The position numbers and the translations under genes were made by a program. The notes under the pieces were generated by a model. It was not told where the DNA came from. It saw only the letters and a program-made list of their open reading frames with translations, and did no database searches. Positions 17,225-26,349 of a DNA stretch of 64,000 bases are shown here, in pieces. Source of the stretch: Pseudomonas sp. Q1-7 (GTDB taxonomy: Bacteria > Pseudomonadota > Gammaproteobacteria > Pseudomonadales > Pseudomonadaceae); NCBI RefSeq assembly GCF_028010285.1, contig NZ_CP116304.1:3798501-3862500 (forward strand). Direction: 5' to 3'. Position 1 is the first letter of the stretch; each line of letters begins with the position of its first letter.

Positions 17225-18037
17225 TCAGCGTGCCGGGCCGAGTTCGCCTTTTTCGTTGGAGAAGACGATCTCCACCCGACGATTCTGCGCCCTGCCCCGG
17301 TTGGAGGCGTTCTCCGCCACCGGGAAAGCTTCGCCATAACCCTGGACCTGGATGCGCCTGGCATCGACCCCGAGGTCGATCAGCGCATCGGCTACCGCCT
17401 GCGCGCGCGCCGTGGAGAGCGTGAGGTTGTCCGCCTTGTTGCCGCTGCTGTCGGTATAACCCTCGATACGCACGACGCGTCGCGGGTTGAGCTGGAGGAA
17501 CTGCACCAGCTTGAGCACAGTGCGATTGGCCGAGGCCTTGAGGTCGGCATGAGCGGTATCGAACAGCACATCCCCCAGGGTCATCACCAGGCCGCGATCG
17601 GTCTCGGTAGCCGCCAAGGCGATCATCTGCTCTTCCAGCCATTTCCCCTGCTGCTGGACGCTGAGCAGCTTGGCCTCGCGCAGCGCCAGCTGCAGGCGCT
17701 CCCGCTCCAGTTGCAGTTTGGCGGCGCGAGCCTGGTTCAGGCTCTGCTCGCTGTGCTGGCTGGCGATCTCGCTGTAGCGCTGGCTGAGGTAGGCATAGTG
17801 GGCGACGTCGGCTTCGTTACCCAAGTAGCTGGACAATCGCTCGGCGCGGGCCAGGGACTCGCCGGCGCGGATGACATCCTTGGGCGCGCTGCTGAGGACG
17901 TCCTGGTCTTCCTTCACCTTCTGGAACATCTGCCGGGCCTGTTCCAGGCTCTGCTCGGTCTGCTGCTGGTTGGCACAGCCACCAAGCAGTCCGAGGCCAA
18001 GCAGCAGGCCGGCGGTCTTTGCATGATTCCGGGTCAC
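17225..18037 (-). CDS. OmpA-family lipoprotein with DUF4398-like N-terminus
   Basis: A 270-residue outer-membrane lipoprotein. The signal ends LLGGC (Cys21). Residues 25-150 are a helical, glutamine-rich region like DUF4398 with coiled-coil character. Residues 155-262 are an OmpA C-terminal peptidoglycan-binding domain: GDVLFDTAHADLK, RIEGYTDSSGNKADN, LSTARAQAVADAL and NRRVEIVF, keeping the Asp and Arg that hold diaminopimelate. The GTG start at 18037 overlaps the previous stop (GTGA). It is the last gene of a three-gene operon ending at a good terminator. A link between outer membrane and cell wall is likely; the upstream binding protein hints at a sensing or stabilising role. Confidence 0.85.
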   Translation of the reverse strand: MTRNHAKTAGLLLGLGLLGGCANQQQTEQSLEQARQMFQKVKEDQDVLSSAPKDVIRAGESLARAERLSSYLGNEADVAHYAYLSQRYSEIASQHSEQSLNQARAAKLQLERERLQLALREAKLLSVQQQGKWLEEQMIALAATETDRGLVMTLGDVLFDTAHADLKASANRTVLKLVQFLQLNPRRVVRIEGYTDSSGNKADNLTLSTARAQAVADALIDLGVDARRIQVQGYGEAFPVAENASNRGRAQNRRVEIVFSNEKGELGPAR

Positions 18038-18408
18038 TGCACATCCCCCAACTGCTTGCGCAGGCGATTGATCCGCGCCGTCAGCTCGGCCAACTGGTCC
18101 TGGCTCTTCCTGGTCAGCACCTTGGCTTCCGCCAGACGCGCGTCCAGTTCGGCTTCCTCGGCCAGGACACGGGCGCGCTTGTAGTCCTGCTCGCCCATGT
18201 TCTTCTCGGCCAGGGCGAGTTTCTCCTGGGCCAGCTTCATTTCCTCGATCTGCTCGGTGGCACCAACGGCCTTGGCCTGCTCCACCGCTTTGTGGGTCAG
18301 GCGCATCTGCTCGATGGGGGCCGGGTCGTTGGCGCAGCCGACCAGGGCCAGCACGGCCAGGCCGGCAGCCAACAGGGGTGTCTTGCTCACTAGAGGGTTC
18401 CTAATCAT
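18034..18408 (-). CDS. DUF4398 lipoprotein
   Basis: A 124-residue lipoprotein with lipobox LVGC (Cys25) followed by one long helical stretch (EQMRLTHKAVEQAKAVGATEQ, AQEKLALAEKNMGEQDYKRA) of DUF4398 type. It is strongly charged and likely a coiled coil. It resembles the N-terminal half of the next gene, which adds an OmpA domain, so the two may pair through these helices. It overlaps both neighbours by four bases (ATGA and GTGA), so the three products are probably made in fixed ratio. Function unknown. Confidence 0.82.
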   Translation of the reverse strand: MIRNPLVSKTPLLAAGLAVLALVGCANDPAPIEQMRLTHKAVEQAKAVGATEQIEEMKLAQEKLALAEKNMGEQDYKRARVLAEEAELDARLAEAKVLTRKSQDQLAELTARINRLRKQLGDVQ

Positions 18409-19223
18409 TCAGCCGTGGCGGCGGGCAGCATCTGCAGCGCCTTCCATCGCTCCAGGTTGCGCTGCAGCAGGGTTTCCGGCACTCCGGAGGCGACCAATTC
18501 TGTCATTTTTTTCGCCAGCTGTCCGCGCAGCCAGGGGTCGTTGCACGCCGAGTTGTGGGACAGGGTCAGGTACAGACCTTCACTGGAGATCGGCGGTTCC
18601 AGGGCAACGAGGTCATCGGCCATGCCCAAGGTGTCGGCCAGCACCAGGCCGGGGTAGTGCTCGTAGAGCACGTAGTCGGTCCGCTCCAGCAGGAGCTTCT
18701 GGTAGGCCTGGGTCAGGCTCGGAACCTCTTCGAGCTTGAGGTTTTCCTTGGCGAAGCGGTCGAAGGCTTCGCCGAAACTGTTCTTCACCAGGGTACCGCC
18801 CGTGCGCTCGCGCAGGTCGTCCCAACTGTTGTAGGGGAATACCTTGTCGCGCTTGACCCAGACGACGCTCTGGGTTTCGAGGAAGGCCGGATGGACGTAG
18901 TCCATGTTTTCCAGGCGCGGGAGGGTGAGAAAGGCCCCGGCGATCAGGTCGACCCGGCCGGTGCGGACCTCATCCTGGGCACGGGACCAGGGACCGGTGT
19001 AGAGGATATCCACCTTCAGCCCGAGCTCTGTGGCGATCTGCTTGAGCAGATCGGCATTGGCGCCGATCAGTTGCTTGGGGTTCTCGGGGTCGCGCCAGAG
19101 ATACGGGGGATATTCGGGATTACCGGTTGCCACCAGGCGCTCGCACTTCCCGGCGGCCTGCACGAATCCGGGCAGCAGGCTGAGCACGAGGAGCAGGGAC
19201 GAAAAGTGGAATCGACTTGGCAT
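18405..19223 (-). CDS. Periplasmic solute-binding protein (amino-acid type)
   Basis: A 272-residue extracellular solute-binding protein, family 3. A cleavable signal (LLLVLSLLPGFVQA) is followed by the two-lobe fold: LVATGNPEYPPYLWRD, NADLLKQIATELGLKVDIL, and the typical GRVDLIAGAFLTLPRLENMDYVHPAF split into two recognisable blocks. No ABC permease or ATPase gene is nearby; instead two lipoproteins follow in the same operon. A role as a sensor or a periplasmic partner is therefore as likely as uptake. The ATG at 19223 has only a weak Shine-Dalgarno, and its region faces the plaF gene. Confidence 0.82.
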   Translation of the reverse strand: MPSRFHFSSLLLVLSLLPGFVQAAGKCERLVATGNPEYPPYLWRDPENPKQLIGANADLLKQIATELGLKVDILYTGPWSRAQDEVRTGRVDLIAGAFLTLPRLENMDYVHPAFLETQSVVWVKRDKVFPYNSWDDLRERTGGTLVKNSFGEAFDRFAKENLKLEEVPSLTQAYQKLLLERTDYVLYEHYPGLVLADTLGMADDLVALEPPISSEGLYLTLSHNSACNDPWLRGQLAKKMTELVASGVPETLLQRNLERWKALQMLPAATAE

Positions 19224-19336
19224 CTGAGGTTTCCCGGACTGGACGTTCGATTGGCTGCGGCATGGGCCGCATCGCCTGGCACGAGCTTCATGCTAGCGTA
19301 CAGGCAGTAGGAAGAACCATTTGCGAAGAGCTGGCC

Positions 19337-20266
19337 ATGAAGAAACTCTTCATTGCAGTCGTCATGCTGCTGACGGCTTTGGCGGCAACCCTGTATTTCT
19401 CCCCGGCGGCGCTAACGGCCAGCGTGCTCCTGTTGGAGCGGCAGATGGCCGGCCTGTCGGAACGACAGATTGCGCTGGGCGATCTTAGCATCCATTACTA
19501 CGAGGGCGGCCCGGTCAGGGGCGAAACCATCGTGATGATCCATGGTTTCGGCGCCAGCAAGGACAACTGGCTGCGCTTCGCCCGCCATTTTACCGCCCGC
19601 TATCGCGTCATCGCCCTGGACCTGCCGGGCTTCGGCGACAGTGACCGGCCCGACGGCAGCTACGACGTGGGCACCCAGGCCGAGCGCCTGGAGTCCTTCG
19701 CCAAGGCGTTGGGCCTCGGCAAGATCCACCTTGTGGGCAACTCCATGGGGGGCCACATTGCCGGAATCTTCGCCGCCCGCTATCCGCAGCAGGTCAGCAG
19801 CCTGGGCCTGTTCTCCACCGGCGGGATCAGCGCGCCAAACAAAAGCGAGCTGTTCCGCCTGATCGAAAGCGGCCAACCCAATCCGCTGGTGGTGCGCAAC
19901 GCCGAGGACTACCAGCGCATGCTGGACTTCGTCTTCGTCGTGCCCCCCGCCCTGCCCGACTCGGTCAAAGCCTGGCTGGCCGAACGGTCCGTCGCCAGCC
20001 AGGCGCACTACGACGACGTGTTCCACCAGCTGCGGGAGCGCTATATCCCGCTGGAGCCCGAGCTGCCCCGCATCGAGGCGCCTACCTTGCTGCTCTGGGG
20101 CGACCGCGACCGGGTACTGGATGTCTCCAGCATCACCGTGATGAAACCGCTGCTGAAGAAACCCAGCGTGGTGATCATGCAGAACTGCGGCCACGCCCCG
20201 ATGATCGAGCGTCCCGAGGAAACGGCACGGCATTACCAGGCCTTCCTTGACGCCAATCGTGGCTGA
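19337..20266 (+). CDS. plaF: Membrane-anchored phospholipase/esterase PlaF-like
   Basis: A 309-residue alpha/beta hydrolase with one N-terminal membrane helix (LFIAVVMLLTALAATLYF), facing the periplasm. IHGFGASKDNW forms the oxyanion side, GNSMGG at 134-139 carries nucleophile Ser136, LLWGDRDRVLD carries the acid and NCGHAPM the histidine. Length, helix and triad spacing match P. aeruginosa PlaF (PA2949), a cytoplasmic-membrane phospholipase A that remodels glycerophospholipids. It lies next to etfA as in P. aeruginosa, but the enoyl-ACP reductase gene expected between them is missing here. A terminator follows directly. The longer in-frame start at 19217 would precede the membrane helix with unrelated sequence. 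Confidence 0.8.
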   Translation: MKKLFIAVVMLLTALAATLYFSPAALTASVLLLERQMAGLSERQIALGDLSIHYYEGGPVRGETIVMIHGFGASKDNWLRFARHFTARYRVIALDLPGFGDSDRPDGSYDVGTQAERLESFAKALGLGKIHLVGNSMGGHIAGIFAARYPQQVSSLGLFSTGGISAPNKSELFRLIESGQPNPLVVRNAEDYQRMLDFVFVVPPALPDSVKAWLAERSVASQAHYDDVFHQLRERYIPLEPELPRIEAPTLLLWGDRDRVLDVSSITVMKPLLKKPSVVIMQNCGHAPMIERPEETARHYQAFLDANRG

Positions 20267-20273
20267 GAGGCAA

Positions 20274-20303
20274 TAAAAAACCCGCTCCGGAGAGCGGGTT
20301 TTC
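20274..20303. terminator. Bidirectional terminator between plaF and etfA
   Basis: AACCCGCTC-CGGA-GAGCGGGTT is a perfect nine-pair stem with six A on the left and TTTTC on the right. It can end both plaF (plus) and etfBA (minus) transcripts. Confidence 0.9.
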
Positions 20304-20327
20304 TGTACGGCAGGCCGGGAAGTGCTA

Positions 20328-21257
20328 TTACAGCAGCTTTTCCAGTTCCGGGATGGCTTCGAACAGGTCAGCCACCAAGCCGTAGTCGGCCACCTGGAAG
20401 ATCGGGGCTTCTTCGTCCTTGTTGATCGCGACGATCACCTTGGAGTCCTTCATGCCCGCCAGGTGCTGGATGGCACCGGAAATGCCCACGGCGATGTACA
20501 GCTGAGGGGCAACGATCTTGCCGGTCTGGCCGACCTGCATGTCGTTCGGCACGAAGCCGGCGTCGACCGCGGCACGGGACGCACCCACGGCAGCGCCCAG
20601 CTTGTCGGCCAGGGCGTAGAGGTGCTTGAAGTTGTCGCCGTTCTGCATGCCACGGCCGCCGGAGACGACGATCTTGGCAGCGGTCAGTTCAGGACGGTCG
20701 GACTTGGCCAGTTCTTCGCCGACAAAGGCGGACGTGCCGGCATCGGATACGCTACCCACGGCCTCGACGGCAGCGGAACCACCTTCGGCAGCGGCGGCAT
20801 CGAAACCGGTGGTGCGCACGGTGATCACCTTCACGGCCGCGGAAGACTGCACGGTGGCGATGGCGTTGCCGGCGTAGATCGGACGCTTGAAGGTGTCGGC
20901 GCTCTCGACGGCGATGATCTCGGAGATCTGGTCGACGTCCAGCAGGGCGGCCACGCGCGGCAGGTAGTTCTTGCCGTTGGTGGTGGCGGCGGCCAGCACA
21001 TGGCTGTAGCCCTTGCCGAGTTCGGCGATCAGCGGCGCGACGTTTTCCGGCAGCTGATGCGCGTAGGCGGCGTTGTCGGCGACCAGGACCTTGGATACAC
21101 CGGCGATCTTGGCAGCGGCCTCGGCGGCAGCGCCGACGCCCTGGCCGGCGACCAGCACGTGGATGTCGCCACCGATCTTCTGAGCGGCGGTCACGGTGTT
21201 GAGGGTGGCGGCTGCCAGCGCGGCGTTAGTGTGTTCAGCAACAACCAGGATAGCCAT
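20328..21257 (-). CDS. etfA: Electron transfer flavoprotein alpha subunit
   Basis: A 309-residue ETF alpha subunit. The N-terminal half starts [21 protein letters not shown]. The FAD domain carries [31 protein letters not shown] and the [22 protein letters not shown] signature, followed by [18 protein letters not shown]. Together with EtfB it takes electrons from acyl-CoA dehydrogenases such as AtuD and hands them to ETF-QO. The start overlaps the etfB stop by one base (TGATG). Transcription runs from the etfB side and ends at the hairpin at 20274-20303. Confidence 0.96.
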   Translation of the reverse strand: MAILVVAEHTNAALAAATLNTVTAAQKIGGDIHVLVAGQGVGAAAEAAAKIAGVSKVLVADNAAYAHQLPENVAPLIAELGKGYSHVLAAATTNGKNYLPRVAALLDVDQISEIIAVESADTFKRPIYAGNAIATVQSSAAVKVITVRTTGFDAAAAEGGSAAVEAVGSVSDAGTSAFVGEELAKSDRPELTAAKIVVSGGRGMQNGDNFKHLYALADKLGAAVGASRAAVDAGFVPNDMQVGQTGKIVAPQLYIAVGISGAIQHLAGMKDSKVIVAINKDEEAPIFQVADYGLVADLFEAIPELEKLL

Positions 21258-22006
21258 CAGATTACCTTCGCCTCGTTCTTCAGTTTGTCGACCAGTTCGG
21301 CCACGGACTTGACCTTGATACCGGCCTGGCGGGCGGCCGGTGCTTCGACTTTCAGGGTCTTCACGGTGGACCCGGTGGCAACGCCCAGGGCCTCCGGGGT
21401 CACCACGTCCAGCGGCTTCTTCTTGGCTTTCATGATGTTCGGCAGCGACGCGTAGCGCGGTTCATTCAGGCGCAGGTCGGTGGTGACGATCGCCGGCAGG
21501 TTCAGCGCGACGGTCTGCAGGCCGCCGTCGATCTCACGGGTGACGTTGACCTTGTCGCCGGCGACTTCAACCTTGGAGGCGAAAGTGCCCTGGGCGTAGC
21601 CCGTGAGGGCGCCGAGCATCTGGCCGGTCTGGTTGTTGTCGCTGTCGATGGCCTGCTTGCCGAGGATCACCAGTTGCGGCTGCTCCTTGTCGACCACGGC
21701 TTTCAGCAGCTTGGCCACGGCGAGGGAGTTCAGTTCGTCGGCGGATTCCACCAGGATCGCACGGTCGGCGCCCAGGGCCAGGGCCGTACGCAGCTGCTCT
21801 TGAGCGGTGTTCGGGCCGATGGTGACGACGACGATTTCACTCGCTACGCCTTTCTCTTTCAGACGGACGGCTTCTTCCACGGCGATTTCGCAGAAGGGGT
21901 TCATCGACATCTTCACGTTGGCGAGGTCGACGCCGGAGTTGTCCGCCTTGACGCGGACCTTGACGTTGTAGTCGACCACTCGTTTGACAGCTACAAGAAC
22001 CTTCAT
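21257..22006 (-). CDS. etfB: Electron transfer flavoprotein beta subunit
   Basis: A 249-residue ETF beta subunit binding AMP. It begins [20 protein letters not shown] and carries the family motif block [11 protein letters not shown], the nucleotide loop [12 protein letters not shown], the recognition loop [19 protein letters not shown] and [18 protein letters not shown] near the C-terminus. First gene of the etfBA pair, divergent from the ETF-QO gene over a 319-base region holding a PsrA box, so the three electron-transfer genes probably respond to fatty-acid supply together. Confidence 0.96.
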   Translation of the reverse strand: MKVLVAVKRVVDYNVKVRVKADNSGVDLANVKMSMNPFCEIAVEEAVRLKEKGVASEIVVVTIGPNTAQEQLRTALALGADRAILVESADELNSLAVAKLLKAVVDKEQPQLVILGKQAIDSDNNQTGQMLGALTGYAQGTFASKVEVAGDKVNVTREIDGGLQTVALNLPAIVTTDLRLNEPRYASLPNIMKAKKKPLDVVTPEALGVATGSTVKTLKVEAPAARQAGIKVKSVAELVDKLKNEAKVI

Positions 22007-22208
22007 GGATTCCTCGTTACTCTCCGGTTAATAAGAATGTCGCCAAGACGAGCCTGGCCAGTGTTGCAGGTCGGCCGGAACCGACTCTCAGCCCAGACAG
22101 CGAGCGCAAAACCGCCCGTATCTTGACCGGATCGCCTATTCGGGTCAATACAGAAAAATACCCCGCCATAAGCCGCAGAGCCTTATCCTATCAGGGTTTC
22201 ACAAAATT

Positions 22209-22222
22209 CAAACAAACGTTTG
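22209..22222. promoter_or_regulatory. PsrA operator
   Basis: CAAAC-AAAC-GTTTG exactly fits the published PsrA consensus (G/C)AAAC-N2-4-GTTT(G/C). PsrA is a TetR repressor released by long-chain fatty acids. The box abuts the -35 of the ETF-QO promoter, where it would exclude polymerase. P. aeruginosa etfB and ETF-QO are reported PsrA targets. Confidence 0.85.
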
Positions 22223-22224
22223 TA

Positions 22225-22253
22225 TTGGACCGAACAAAGGCTCTGGATATAAT
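22225..22253 (+). promoter_or_regulatory. Sigma-70 promoter of the ETF-QO gene
   Basis: TTGGAC, 17 bases, then a perfect TATAAT. The predicted transcript start is near 22260, leaving a leader of about 65 bases before the GTG at 22326. The PsrA box ends two bases before the -35. Confidence 0.85.
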
Positions 22254-22325
22254 GCGCCCGCTCAGGTCAGGGATCGAGCCTAGCCCTCCAACACAAAATA
22301 TCGAAGAGCCTTGAGGAGATTGACT

Positions 22326-23990
22326 GTGGAACGCGAATACATGGAATTCGACGTCGTCATCGTCGGCGCTGGCCCTGCTGGCCTGTCCGCCGCGTGCCGA
22401 CTGAAGCAGCAGGCTGCGCAAGCGGGTCAGGAGATCAGCGTATGCGTGGTCGAGAAGGGTTCCGAAGTGGGCGCCCACATTCTCTCTGGCGCCGTATTCG
22501 AACCGCGAGCCCTTAACGAACTCTTCCCTGACTGGAAAGATCTCGGCGCCCCGCTGAACACTCCGGTGACCCGCGACGACATCTATATGCTCAAGGATGC
22601 CGATTCCGCCATCAGGGTTCCCGACCTGTTCGTGCCCAAGACCATGCACAACGAGGGCAACTATATCATCTCCCTGGGCAATCTCTGCCGCTGGCTGGCC
22701 CAGCAAGCCGAAGGCCTGGGCGTGGAAATCTACCCGGGCTTCGCCGCCCAGGAAGCGCTGATCGACGAGAACGGCGTGGTGCGCGGCATCATCACCGGCG
22801 ATCTGGGCGTGGATCGCGAAGGTAACCCGAAAGAGGGTTACTACACCCCCGGCATGGAACTGCGCGCCAAGTACACCCTGTTCGCCGAAGGCTGCCGTGG
22901 CCATATCGGTAAGCAACTGATCAAGAAGTACAACCTCGACTCCGAAGCCGACGCCCAGCACTACGGCATCGGCATCAAGGAAATCTGGGACATCGACCCG
23001 GCCAAGCACCAGCCCGGACTGGTGGTCCACACCGCCGGTTGGCCGATGGACATCATGGGCACTGAGAACACCGGTGGCTCCTTCCTCTATCACCTGGAAA
23101 ACAACCAGGTGGTGGTCGGCCTGATCATCGACCTGTCCTATGCCAACGCCTACCTGTCACCCTTCGACGAATTCCAGCGCTACAAGCACCACCCGGTGAT
23201 CAAACAGTACCTGGAAGGCGGCAAGCGCGTGGCCTACGGCGCCCGCGCCATCTGCAAGGGCGGCCTGAATTCGCTGCCGAAGATGGTCTTCCCGGGCGGC
23301 GCCCTGATCGGTTGCGACCTGGGCACCCTGAACTTCGCCAAAATCAAGGGCAGCCACACCGCCATGAAATCCGGTATGCTGGCCGCCGAAGCCGTTGCCG
23401 CTGCCCTGGTCGCCGGCAAGGAAGGCGGTGACGAGCTGGCCGGCTACGTCGATGCCTTCAAGTCCAGCTGGCTGTACGACGAATTGTTCCGCAGCCGCAA
23501 CTTCGGCGCCGCCATTCACAAGTACGGCGCCCTGGTGGGTGGTGCCTTCAACTACATCGACCAGAACTGGTTCGGCGGCAAGATCCCCTTCACCCTGCAC
23601 GACAACAAGCCGGACTACGCCTGCCTGAAGCCCGCCGCCCAGTCCCAGCGCATCGAATATCCGAAGCCGGACGGCAAGATCAGCTTCGACAAGCTCAGCT
23701 CGGTGTTCCTCTCCAATACCAACCACGAAGAGGAACAACCCTGTCACCTGAAGCTGGCCGACGCGAGCATCCCGATCGCCAAGAACCTGCCCCTGTATGA
23801 CGAGCCGGCGCAGCGCTACTGCCCGGCTGGCGTGTATGAAGTGGTGGCGAACGAAGACGGCAGCAAGCGCTTCCAGATCAACGCCCAGAACTGTGTGCAC
23901 TGCAAGACCTGCGACATCAAGGACCCCGCCCAGAACATTACCTGGGTGGCCCCGGAAGGCACCGGAGGCCCGAACTACCCCAACATGTAA
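22326..23990 (+). CDS. Electron transfer flavoprotein-ubiquinone oxidoreductase
   Basis: A 554-residue inner-membrane-associated FAD/[4Fe-4S] enzyme that oxidises ETF and reduces ubiquinone. The dinucleotide fold VVIVGAGPAGLSAACRL opens the protein. The C-terminus has the cluster ligands in CPAGVYEV and CVHCKTCDIKDP. GTG at 22326 is taken as the start because AGGAGA lies six bases upstream, whereas the frame's upstream TTG overlaps that ribosome site. With etfBA across the divergent promoter this completes the route from acyl-CoA dehydrogenases (including AtuD) to the respiratory chain. Confidence 0.95.
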   Translation: MEREYMEFDVVIVGAGPAGLSAACRLKQQAAQAGQEISVCVVEKGSEVGAHILSGAVFEPRALNELFPDWKDLGAPLNTPVTRDDIYMLKDADSAIRVPDLFVPKTMHNEGNYIISLGNLCRWLAQQAEGLGVEIYPGFAAQEALIDENGVVRGIITGDLGVDREGNPKEGYYTPGMELRAKYTLFAEGCRGHIGKQLIKKYNLDSEADAQHYGIGIKEIWDIDPAKHQPGLVVHTAGWPMDIMGTENTGGSFLYHLENNQVVVGLIIDLSYANAYLSPFDEFQRYKHHPVIKQYLEGGKRVAYGARAICKGGLNSLPKMVFPGGALIGCDLGTLNFAKIKGSHTAMKSGMLAAEAVAAALVAGKEGGDELAGYVDAFKSSWLYDELFRSRNFGAAIHKYGALVGGAFNYIDQNWFGGKIPFTLHDNKPDYACLKPAAQSQRIEYPKPDGKISFDKLSSVFLSNTNHEEEQPCHLKLADASIPIAKNLPLYDEPAQRYCPAGVYEVVANEDGSKRFQINAQNCVHCKTCDIKDPAQNITWVAPEGTGGPNYPNM

Positions 23991-23999
23991 GCCGTCACG

Positions 24000-24025
24000 A
24001 AAAAGGCTCCCGAGGGAGCCTTTTT
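24000..24025. terminator. Bidirectional terminator after ETF-QO
   Basis: AAAAAGGCTCC-CGA-GGGAGCCTTTTT: a stem of six to seven G/C-rich pairs flanked by A5 and T5, ten bases after the ETF-QO stop and ahead of the converging DUF1285 gene. Confidence 0.9.
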
Positions 24026-24042
24026 CGTTGCCGTCTTCCGGA

Positions 24043-24612
24043 TTATTCCGGCAGGGGGCCGATGGGAAAGAACGCTCCGCCGCTCCACACACCAAGCCAG
24101 ATGGCGCCATTGACCTCGTGCGGGACAGCCAGCTCCACCAACTGGTAGAAGACATTGCGATGGATCAGCGCTTCAAGGTTGCCGCGCACCAGCACATAGG
24201 GCGAAGGCTCCTGGGTGTCAGGGTCCAGTTCGACCCTTAGCGGATGCGCGCTACCGGCCACCACCTCGTCTTCGACATTGGTGATGAAGCGCAGTCGCTG
24301 CGACTCACCCCTACCGTCCACGCGCAGCTCCACGGCCACGAAGGGGGCGTCGTCGACCTGGATGCCCACCTTCTCCACCGGCGTCACCAGGAAATAATCC
24401 TCGCCATCCTTGCGAATCACGCTGGAGAACAGCTTGACCATGGGCTTGCGGCCAATTGGCGTTCCCAGGTAGAACCAGGTGCCGTCCCGGGCGATGCGCA
24501 TGTCGATATCGCCGCAGAACGGCGGGTTCCACAGATGAACGGGCGCGCCGCCCGGGTTATCTGCCGTGGCAATCTGCGCCAACAAATCACCGGCCTTGCC
24601 GGGATCGCTCAT
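24043..24612 (-). CDS. DUF1285 family protein
   Basis: A 189-residue cytoplasmic protein of the DUF1285 family, found widely in gammaproteobacteria and without a known function. Marks of the family are [40 protein letters not shown] and the C-terminal [19 protein letters not shown] six bases before the ATG at 24612 fits best; another ATG two codons earlier would leave no spacing from the same ribosome site. It forms a pair with the DUF4823 gene upstream. Confidence 0.85.
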   Translation of the reverse strand: MSDPGKAGDLLAQIATADNPGGAPVHLWNPPFCGDIDMRIARDGTWFYLGTPIGRKPMVKLFSSVIRKDGEDYFLVTPVEKVGIQVDDAPFVAVELRVDGRGESQRLRFITNVEDEVVAGSAHPLRVELDPDTQEPSPYVLVRGNLEALIHRNVFYQLVELAVPHEVNGAIWLGVWSGGAFFPIGPLPE

Positions 24613-24622
24613 GCCCATCTCC

Positions 24623-25225
24623 TCAACGACTCAATCCAATGAGACTGCGAGCATACTCTTCCAGCGGCGGCCCAATCAGGTCCTCGGGCCTGGAATCGTA
24701 GAACGTCAGAAAACCGCCACGACTGTGGATGCGGGCCGTGTCGACCAGATAGCGGGTGTTGGTCTCGATCAGCATCAGCTGTATCACACCACGGTCGCGC
24801 CCGAGCCGGTCCAGTGCCTCCTGATCCTCCCACTCTTCGACCGTGCCGATGCGGTCATCGGCGCTGGCGAAACGTGCGTACAGCAGATAATGCGCGCCCA
24901 CCGCACGAGCTTGACCCATGGCCTCTTCGAGGCCGGCCGGCCCCTTGGCGCGGCGCACCATGGGGAAATACTCGACAAAACCGCTGAAAGCCTCCTCGGC
25001 CACCACATTGGGCCGCGGATAAGGCGAGCCCGGCGGCACGAAGTAACCTTGGGCGATATAGATGAAGGAGTCCGCCTGCAAGCGCCAGGGGCTGGCGCGA
25101 CGGGTATCGCTGTGGTCCAGGAATCCGGCATCGCTCAACTGCTCGCGAGTGCCTTCAGCCATGTCACTGACCTTCATGCAGCCCACCAGGCCGAGAATCG
25201 CCAGCAACAGAATCATGCTACGCAT
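24623..25225 (-). CDS. DUF4823 lipoprotein
   Basis: A 200-residue lipoprotein (signal [16 protein letters not shown], Cys16) of the DUF4823 family. The mature part begins with [19 protein letters not shown] and has an alpha/beta body with [18 protein letters not shown] and [17 protein letters not shown]. The fold suggests a small periplasmic or outer-membrane protein binding partner; no catalytic motif is seen. It is separated from the DUF1285 gene by about ten bases, so the two are probably cotranscribed. Function unknown. Confidence 0.8.
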   Translation of the reverse strand: MRSMILLLAILGLVGCMKVSDMAEGTREQLSDAGFLDHSDTRRASPWRLQADSFIYIAQGYFVPPGSPYPRPNVVAEEAFSGFVEYFPMVRRAKGPAGLEEAMGQARAVGAHYLLYARFASADDRIGTVEEWEDQEALDRLGRDRGVIQLMLIETNTRYLVDTARIHSRGGFLTFYDSRPEDLIGPPLEEYARSLIGLSR

Positions 25226-25291
25226 CGTATGTCCTCCACGCGCCGGTGACGAAAAACCGGCGGATAGAGAACCAATGCAGCTTCCGCGCCA

Positions 25292-26260
25292 TCAGCCGCC
25301 AATGATCTTCATCACAGTCACACCGCCGGAGAACGCGACGTCCTGCTTATCGGCGAGCGCCTTCACCAACAGACGCTGCAACGCCGGCAAGGCCTCGTGG
25401 CGCGGCTTCTCCAGCAGGTCGCCGACATAGTGGCGGTTGCTCGACGACAGGCAACCATGCAGCCAGCCGGTGGACGACAGGCGCAGGCGCGAACAGGTTC
25501 GACAGAACGGCACGCTCTCGTTGGCGATCACGCCGAAATGCCCCAAGTGCGGCACTCGGTAGCGCAATGCCGTGGCATCCAGCGGCGCATCGGCCTGGAC
25601 GAATTCATGGGCGGTTCCGATCAGCGCCAACAGCTCCTCCAGCCCCACGAACTGCTGATGGAAGGCATTGGGATCACGGGCCAGGTGACCCATGCGCATC
25701 AGCTCGATAAAGCGCAGCTCGAAACCTCGTTCGAGGCAGTAATCCAGCAAAGGCAGAACCTGGTCGAGGTTCTTGCCGCGCAAGGGGACCATGTTGACCT
25801 TGATCCTGAGTCCCGCCGCCCTCGCCTCTTCGAGCCCCCTGAGCACGGTCGCCAGGTCACCTCCGCGGGCAATGCCACGGAATGCTTCGGCATCCAGGGT
25901 ATCCAGGGAGATGTTCAGACGGCGGATACCGCAGTCCAGCAGCAGCGGCAGCTTACGCGACAGCAACTGGCCGTTGCTGGTCAGGCTGATATCTTCGAGG
26001 CCGAGCGTGCTGACGGCCCGAAGGAAAGGATCGAGCCTGGGACTGACCAGCGGCTCACCGCCGGTAATGCGCAGGCGTTCGATACCGGCGGCTTCGATGA
26101 GGTAGGCCACGCCACGCACCATGGCCTCTGCGGAGAGTTCGTCCTGGGCCGCGACGAGACGCTTGCCGTCCGGCACGCAGTAGGTGCATGCGTAATTGCA
26201 GGCGGCGGTCAGGCTGATGCGCAGGTTGCGGAAGCGCCTGCCTTGGCGGTCAACGATCAT
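25292..26260 (-). CDS. moaA: GTP 3',8-cyclase MoaA (radical SAM)
   Basis: A 322-residue radical SAM protein for the first step of molybdenum cofactor synthesis (GTP to 3',8-cyclo-GTP). CNYACTYC binds the SAM cluster, and CRTCSRLRL followed 13 residues later by another Cys binds the second [4Fe-4S] cluster. RITGGEPLV and LTSNGQLL are the SAM/GTP signatures, and the chain ends in Gly-Gly, which MoaA needs. The start at 26260 has GGAG about eight bases upstream; longer in-frame starts (26275, 26314) are less supported. No other moa gene is in the window, so this is a stand-alone copy, possibly one of two moaA genes in the genome. Confidence 0.88.
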   Translation of the reverse strand: MIVDRQGRRFRNLRISLTAACNYACTYCVPDGKRLVAAQDELSAEAMVRGVAYLIEAAGIERLRITGGEPLVSPRLDPFLRAVSTLGLEDISLTSNGQLLSRKLPLLLDCGIRRLNISLDTLDAEAFRGIARGGDLATVLRGLEEARAAGLRIKVNMVPLRGKNLDQVLPLLDYCLERGFELRFIELMRMGHLARDPNAFHQQFVGLEELLALIGTAHEFVQADAPLDATALRYRVPHLGHFGVIANESVPFCRTCSRLRLSSTGWLHGCLSSSNRHYVGDLLEKPRHEALPALQRLLVKALADKQDVAFSGGVTVMKIIGG

Positions 26261-26349
26261 GGGACGCTCCGGCATGTGATACGCCGGAGTATATCCCCGC
26301 GGCCGGAACCGCACATATCCGGGACCGCGTCATGGATGCACTGAATACG

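Larger units (their letters stand above)
22007..22325. other. Divergent etfBA / ETF-QO control region
   Basis: 319 bases without a gene. The right third contains a PsrA box (22209-22222) and a near-consensus promoter for ETF-QO (22225-22253). For etfBA a minus-strand TTGACC-17-CAAGAT is visible at about 22117-22145 but is only a weak candidate. The remainder shows no open frame or strong hairpin. Confidence 0.6.

Noticed and set aside
19280-19300. Sigma-54-like TGGCACG before plaF
   Set aside because: The downstream GC is two bases too far for a -24/-12 promoter.
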